Position numbers and translations under genes: made by a program. Below are positions 60,088-64,000 of a stretch of DNA of 64,000 bases, piece after piece (the first letter of the stretch is position 1; each line of letters opens with the position of its first letter). This DNA comes from Ustulina deusta. Lineage: Eukaryota > Ascomycota > Sordariomycetes > Xylariales > Xylariaceae. The notes beneath the pieces are model-generated. The model was not told the origin of the DNA. It saw only the letters and a program-made list of their open reading frames with translations, and ran no database searches. The stretch covers positions 468,133-532,132 of the forward strand of contig JAJNNX010000038.1 in NCBI GenBank assembly GCA_023159155.1. The letters are read 5' to 3'.

Positions 60088-63000
60088 TCATGAATCTACA
60101 GGCTCGAGCCTGTGTCGCTTACGTTTCTTCGGATTGCCGGTGTCCGTGCCCTCCTCGACTGTGTTCAGTGTACAATTTTCGTCATAACTGCGCTTTAGGC
60201 ACGGCCGTGGACTGCAAAACAAGGGAAAAGCCAACTCTAGTTTGGCCTCCAACACATGAAGTGGTAGCAAGGGGTGGGCGGAGTGCTCCATAAAAACCCG
60301 AATGGCTTTCACTGTCAGGAGACTGGCGCGGTGCGAAACCGACATGTTTCCTCTAGAAACGCTGGCCCTGCGATAAGAGAGAAGATGGTCAAGAAACAGA
60401 CAGATAAGCTTCATCATCGTTGTCCGTGCTTGTATGCCGACTCGCCTTGGGATCTCTATTGCGGAGAGAGCAGTTTCCGTCTCACTGCCTTTGGGGAGAG
60501 TCTTTTCCAGGAGTCGCTGTAGGTCCGAGCAAGCCAAGTTCAAGTTAGATGTTCGCATCATGAAGTCTAATACCTCGAGATATGTCTCCTGAGCTTCGAG
60601 GAGCCCGGGATTCTCGAATGAAGCTAAAAGGAAACTGGCCCAGATAGGCCTAAAAGCTGATGGTTTGGCGCTTAGCATACTGATATTGGCGTCCGCACCG
60701 CCCTCGAGGAGTATTCTAAATACCCCATAGCTTAGAGCATTTATCATGCGATGTGCTGTCATGTTGAAGACTACGGCTGGAGACTTCGTACACTGACTAG
60801 ACTCCGTAAGCGGTTCTTCGGACAGATTGAATATAGGAACGACCTTCGCGCAGAACTCAGACCATGGAGTAGAACGGCGTCCCGTATTACCTGGACTATA
60901 GGTTTTATTCGGGCTGTGACCCAGCTGAAAAAGACGCTGTATAAATTTCAAGCGGGCGTCGGACCATAGCGACGGGTCGTTCCCCGACGCCACTGACGGT
61001 TCGCAGTCGAGGGCCCAAGCCAACGGAGGCTTTCGAAACTTGGTGAAATAATCGGGATGCTGCTGTAGCTTCTGCATCACATAGTCGTACAGAGCAGTCC
61101 CCACAACGCACTCACGAAAAACAGTCGTGCCGCTTGTAACGTAGCCGATGGTAGAATTTTCCGCCCTGGCCTGCTGAAAAATAGTCTCTACTGACCACTC
61201 TAGATCATCTAGTATATCTTGAATGTGCTTGCCATTCTGGGGCTGTGCGCGACGGCTGTAAGGAAGTGCTTCGTTTAGTATCCGAACCAAGTGGCGCTCC
61301 AACTGATGTGGTTCTGGATTAGCGGCCGGCTTTCGGATGAACTGACTGTGTTTGATCAGCGCAGCATATCCTTGGAAGATGGAGAAGCATGGGTCGAATT
61401 CTACTTTTGCTGTATGACACAAAAATTCCCACATGTCCCTGGTTCGAAGAAAGTCACTGACCGTGCGGTGCAGGAACTCGACGTGGGTACCGTTGATCTC
61501 AAGAAGTCCTTTGCATCGAGAATTGAGACGCCTGTAGAACGGCTTTCGTAGCGCTTCCCACTGAGTCTCATCCCAGCTTTCCACACTTTCTCTGGTGGCG
61601 TAAGTTATCTTGTTGTACTCTTGTTCGTGGAAAACATAGACCGAAAATGGCAGAGGCCCATCAGCTACCACAGCCATTAGTAGACAGTTAGCCATCTTTT
61701 CACGGTAGAACGAGTCAACGGAGTCTATTATATGCTGGAAGAAACTTTCAAGATTATCCGGTATGGCATCAAGTCGCTGCCGAAGCTCGTCGATCGTATC
61801 GTAGTTGGTCATTCCCTCCTGGAGGAGCCTGGCAGCAAGATATACCCACAAAAACACACCGTGTGCCCTCTCTGTGACCTCAGTGACTAGTAAGCCTGCC
61901 GACTTGGCCTCAGAGACCATGAGGTTCCAACGGGGGTGGCCGTGCAGTTGGCTTTCCACGTAGTTTCGAATGTCTTGCTTAGTAAGGTTATGAATGTATA
62001 GCTTCTCTTCTTGCGAGCCGAAGTTTTCTTCAAATACGTTCCATGGCCGACTCGAGAAGAGAATCTTGATTTTGGACGACTTGCACAAGTCTTTGAGAAT
62101 TCGGCAAATTTCCGCATGATCTCCGCCGAACTCATCAAGCCCGTCAATAAAGAAACAGATCTTGACCTTTAAAGTCCTTGTCGCCTCTTCCGTGATCTTC
62201 GACATGCCATCCTGGAGCTCGGCGAGAGTCCAGGACTTTTTGATCTTGAATGAATTGGACTGATCCTGTGCTACCTCACACCATCGCCCCGGGAGAACAG
62301 TAGAAATGAAGCCCGGCGCCTGACAAAGGATATGGTACAGTAGAGAACGTAGAAGGCCTTCGAGAGATCTCTGAATGGGTGTTCCGCCCAAGTCAAAGTA
62401 ATGGCACGCCAGTATGGCGTGGTCTGGAAAAGCCCAGCGGCGGAGGGCCTCCCCCGTGTTAGGGTGGTCGGCGACGAATTTCATGAAGGTAGACTTCCCA
62501 GCCCCTGGCTTTCCCGATACCCAGAAAGTACCATTCCCGCGTTCCAACCAAGCTAGTATCTCCTTTCCTGCGTTGCTTCTCTGGGATGCATCGTCAAATA
62601 CCCAGTTAAAAGTACTCTGGTGGGCGTGGTGAATCTTGGCGTGTCTTGCCCGTCTCCTGTCGTAGTCAAGATCGGCGAGAACACTGTACTCCTTGGCGTA
62701 AGTCTTGCCGGTTAGCGACAACGTCGACACTCTCGTAGTAAGCATTTCGATTTCGTCTTTAGAGAGGCTGGTTTTGCCGGTTTGTTTGCTGAGATTGGCG
62801 ATTTGTGCCCGGAGCTGGCGAAGCTCGTTTTCCAAGCTTCCGAGTTGCTCGCGCCTCTGGACCTGTGCCTTCTTCGCCATGGAGCAGAGTTCATAAACTT
62901 GCAATGCAACCTCGTCGACAGCTTGGTTCGAGATAGCGCACAGATGTAGTATCATCTGGCCCTGATAGCCTTCGATGCGTTCTTGGATCTCCTTGACTTC

Positions 63001-63384
63001 CTTAGCCTTGGCCACCTCCTTCAATGCCACAACGAATGACGCCCACCATCGTGGTCCAGTGACGCTGCTTGTCCTCAAGCGATTGACAATCTCTAGCAGG
63101 CAGTCACAGTCCTGTTTGCATCTAGTAGCCAAGCTTCCGAGTGCGGCGGCCCTTCGATTTGCTAGCCGTTGAAGTTCACCAAGGTAGGGTTGTGGGTGTC
63201 CACCGCATCGGGCGCCCAGGTCCGAACTGAAATCAGACAGTAGACGATAGAGTCCATCGAGGGTCTCGGTTTCGATTGAATGACCGGTGACATAGATTCT
63301 CCTCGTGCCATTGATGAGACTGGCTGCGAATTGGACGAATTGGACGACGGTCCCTGCCAAACTCAGAGCAGACAACGGATCCAT
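60088..63384 (-). CDS. Telomere-adjacent NACHT STAND/NLR-like protein
   Basis: Single-exon ORF of 1098 residues starting at the ATG at 63384. The N-terminus MDPLSALSLAGTVVQFVQFA is typical of fungal STAND proteins, and a helical domain with a likely coiled coil (about 170-205, REQLGSLENELRQLRAQI) follows. The NTPase has Walker A GKPGAGKS at 291-298, Walker B FFIDGLDEF at 411-419 and SSRPW near 444. A helical lid and the common post-NACHT segment with CKGLLE and HVEFLHRTVSDFLRT follow near 640-670. The C-terminal half has no ankyrin, WD or TPR repeats that I recognise. A basic KKRKRHR close to the C-terminus could be a nuclear signal. All key nucleotide-binding residues are present, so the protein looks functional. 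Transcription runs away from the telomere. Family roles: incompatibility, cell death, defence; specific role unknown. Confidence 0.92.
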   Translation of the reverse strand: MDPLSALSLAGTVVQFVQFAASLINGTRRIYVTGHSIETETLDGLYRLLSDFSSDLGARCGGHPQPYLGELQRLANRRAAALGSLATRCKQDCDCLLEIVNRLRTSSVTGPRWWASFVVALKEVAKAKEVKEIQERIEGYQGQMILHLCAISNQAVDEVALQVYELCSMAKKAQVQRREQLGSLENELRQLRAQIANLSKQTGKTSLSKDEIEMLTTRVSTLSLTGKTYAKEYSVLADLDYDRRRARHAKIHHAHQSTFNWVFDDASQRSNAGKEILAWLERGNGTFWVSGKPGAGKSTFMKFVADHPNTGEALRRWAFPDHAILACHYFDLGGTPIQRSLEGLLRSLLYHILCQAPGFISTVLPGRWCEVAQDQSNSFKIKKSWTLAELQDGMSKITEEATRTLKVKICFFIDGLDEFGGDHAEICRILKDLCKSSKIKILFSSRPWNVFEENFGSQEEKLYIHNLTKQDIRNYVESQLHGHPRWNLMVSEAKSAGLLVTEVTERAHGVFLWVYLAARLLQEGMTNYDTIDELRQRLDAIPDNLESFFQHIIDSVDSFYREKMANCLLMAVVADGPLPFSVYVFHEQEYNKITYATRESVESWDETQWEALRKPFYRRLNSRCKGLLEINGTHVEFLHRTVSDFLRTRDMWEFLCHTAKVEFDPCFSIFQGYAALIKHSQFIRKPAANPEPHQLERHLVRILNEALPYSRRAQPQNGKHIQDILDDLEWSVETIFQQARAENSTIGYVTSGTTVFRECVVGTALYDYVMQKLQQHPDYFTKFRKPPLAWALDCEPSVASGNDPSLWSDARLKFIQRLFQLGHSPNKTYSPGNTGRRSTPWSEFCAKVVPIFNLSEEPLTESSQCTKSPAVVFNMTAHRMINALSYGVFRILLEGGADANISMLSAKPSAFRPIWASFLLASFENPGLLEAQETYLEVLDFMMRTSNLNLACSDLQRLLEKTLPKGSETETALSAIEIPRRVGIQARTTMMKLICLFLDHLLSYRRASVSRGNMSVSHRASLLTVKAIRVFMEHSAHPLLPLHVLEAKLELAFPLFCSPRPCLKRSYDENCTLNTVEEGTDTGNPKKRKRHRLEPVDS

Positions 63385-63657
63385 CTCTGATTCTGACGAA
63401 TCGTGTCAGGAGGAGAGTATCTATTAATAATGGGTAGGGAAGCCGAATCTATTCTACTATCGATGAGCTAATGTTTGTTTCAATGCTGCTGCTCGACTCG
63501 ATTTGCCGGTCAAATATGTTGTTTGTCTGGGCGTCAAGGACTCGATGATGGAACTGCAGACGGAATGAGGCCCCGAACGCATTTAGCATAACGGCGGCAT
63601 ATTGAAAACGCATCTGTATCGGCAGCGGGATTGTACTGGAAGTGATTGAAATGCTCT
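63385..63657. other. 273-bp gap between telomere repeats and the NACHT gene
   Basis: Must contain the whole non-telomeric promoter and leader of the NACHT gene. No TATA box or degenerate telomere units are obvious. Confidence 0.6.
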
Positions 63658-64000
63658 GGGTTAGGGTTAGGGTTAGGGTTAGGGTTAGGGTTAGGGTTAG
63701 GGTTAGGGTTAGGGTTAGGGTTAGGGTTAGGGTTAGGGTTAGGGTTAGGGTTAGGGTTAGGGTTAGGGTTAGGGTTAGGGTTAGGGTTAGGGTTAGGGTT
63801 AGGGTTAGGGTTAGGGTTAGGGTTAGGGTTAGGGTTAGGGTTAGGGTTAGGGTTAGGGTTAGGGTTAGGGTTAGGGTTAGGGTTAGGGTTAGGGTTAGGG
63901 TTAGGGTTAGGGTTAGGGTTAGGGTTAGGGTTAGGGTTAGGGTTAGGGTTAGGGTTAGGGTTAGGGTTAGGGTTAGGGTTAGGGTTAGGGTTAGGGTTAG
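63658..64000 (+). repeat. Telomere: TTAGGG array
   Basis: About 57 uninterrupted TTAGGG units run to the end of the window, with the G-rich strand reading 5' to 3' towards the right edge, as expected for a right chromosome end. The boundary with unique DNA is sharp. Confidence 0.99.

Noticed and set aside
1..64000. CRISPR arrays, bacterial operons, insertion sequences, rRNA
   Set aside because: The only regular array is the telomere; gene structure is eukaryotic throughout and no rRNA or complete transposase/reverse transcriptase is readable.

Overview
The window is the right end of a chromosome of a filamentous ascomycete (Pezizomycotina). It ends in an uninterrupted TTAGGG array (63658-64000). 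Genes have short spliceosomal introns, mostly about 50-75 nt, with GTRNGT donors and YAG acceptors. Gene content is typically fungal: ICE2, a CnjB/Byr3-like zinc-knuckle protein, a ccg-6-like GPI protein, a fungal transcription-factor domain, and NACHT/ankyrin STAND proteins. A hypocrealean host is a guess from overall flavour, not demonstrated. Exon models come from reading splice sites and checking phase by hand; every spliced model given closes in frame.

From 1 to about 30 kb the window still carries core genes: the 5' part of AIP1 (1-1161, -), a 12-knuckle CCHC protein (1975-3979, -), a ccg-6-like secreted GPI protein (9040-9720, +), a 2EXR-type protein (13419-14216, -), ribosomal protein S28 (16871-17200, -), a Dal5/allantoate-permease-type MFS transporter (18227-20334, +), an ATP-grasp ligase (20624-22916, -), a propionyl-CoA-synthetase-like AMP ligase ending in AKL (24763-27235, -), and the ER membrane protein ICE2 (28700-30072, -). 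Long AT-rich spacers (3980-9039, 9721-13418, 14217-16870) hold no gene I can support.

From about 30 kb to the telomere no housekeeping protein gene is visible and the content becomes accessory: a regulator with a fungal transcription-factor domain but no zinc cluster (32009-33620, +), an intron-containing tRNA-Pro(CGG) with a decayed partial copy nearby, a broken aminoglycoside-phosphotransferase-like gene (36198-36900, -), an intact seven-exon alpha/beta-hydrolase-NACHT-ankyrin protein (37359-42190, -), a Mae1/SLAC1-type anion or dicarboxylate transporter (50591-52154, +), a heavily mutated ankyrin gene (56340-57655, -), and an intact single-exon 1098-residue NACHT protein (60088-63384, -) whose start codon lies only 273 bp from the telomere repeats.

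The most interesting theme is the telomeric STAND/NLR-like set: two intact architectures and one dead ankyrin gene within 27 kb. Such proteins are known or proposed in fungi to act in allorecognition, programmed cell death and innate immunity. One of them has lost the acidic residues of its Walker B motif. A dispersed repeat with inverted ends occurs three times (11.8, 43.9 and 52.7 kb), and a CCTAGGTAGG-type palindromic motif is scattered through the spacers of the left half.
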